64,000 bases of DNA from Hippopus hippopus. Lineage: Eukaryota > Mollusca > Bivalvia > Cardiida > Cardiidae. The stretch is not shown here. The first letter of the stretch is position 1. Below are more notes on the stretch, generated by a model. That model had not been told where the DNA came from. It searched no databases and worked only from the letters and a program-made list of their open reading frames with translations. The DNA lies in contig OX328104.1 in the NCBI GenBank assembly GCA_946811185.2, forward strand, positions 13,527,918 to 13,591,917. Reading direction: 5' to 3'.

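Overview
The window is animal nuclear DNA, most likely from a heterodont bivalve mollusc. Both genes have many short exons and long AT-rich introns. The repeats are of the molluscan type: elements ending in CAGGTGAGCTAAAAA-like sequence, arrays of 145-166 bp monomers, many TTAA-bounded hairpin MITEs, tRNA-derived SINEs with ATCA tails, and mariner copies. The species call rests on repeat style only. I see no bacterial genes, CRISPR arrays or rRNA genes.

Two host genes lie tail to tail. On the + strand, 3380-9923 holds the last five exons of an ADAMTS/ADAMTS-like secreted matrix protein: four thrombospondin type-1 repeats, a C-terminal PLAC domain and a stop. On the - strand, 64000-19796 holds the last 17 exons of an importin-11 (IPO11) orthologue. 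Its 1982 coding bases stay in frame across every junction and give about 659 residues, roughly the C-terminal two thirds of the protein. One of its introns has all the sequence marks of a U12-type AT-AC (minor spliceosome) intron.

Almost everything else is mobile DNA in introns and between the genes. The main items are: a nearly full-length I/Jockey-type LINE (about 38510-44600, - strand) with ORF1, endonuclease/RT and RNase H, disabled by a D-to-N change in the RT active site and an in-frame UAG; three copies of one mariner (22725-24202, 36563-37900, 52368-53705) and one copy of another (31550-32878); about 30 copies of a ~225 bp TTAA-flanked hairpin MITE; Helentron/HINE-like elements with terminal palindromes, subterminal inverted repeats and internal tandem arrays (4812-6748, 10210-11048, 17714-19224, 25101-30510, 26405-27045, 48142-49668, 61918-62540); and several hAT-like, fold-back and SINE insertions.

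Nested insertions give a relative chronology and some direct filled/empty-site comparisons: MITE inside mariner, mariner inside MITE, a HINE-like element inside a MITE, and a 3.9 kb TIR element inside a HINE-like array. Two insertions touch IPO11 itself. One MITE starts at the TTAA that contains the stop codon and so supplies the start of the 3' UTR. One SINE inserted next to the splice acceptor of exon 15. No intact protein-coding novelty was found. The notable signals are the AT-AC intron, these two gene-touching insertions, and the structure of the mobile-element families.
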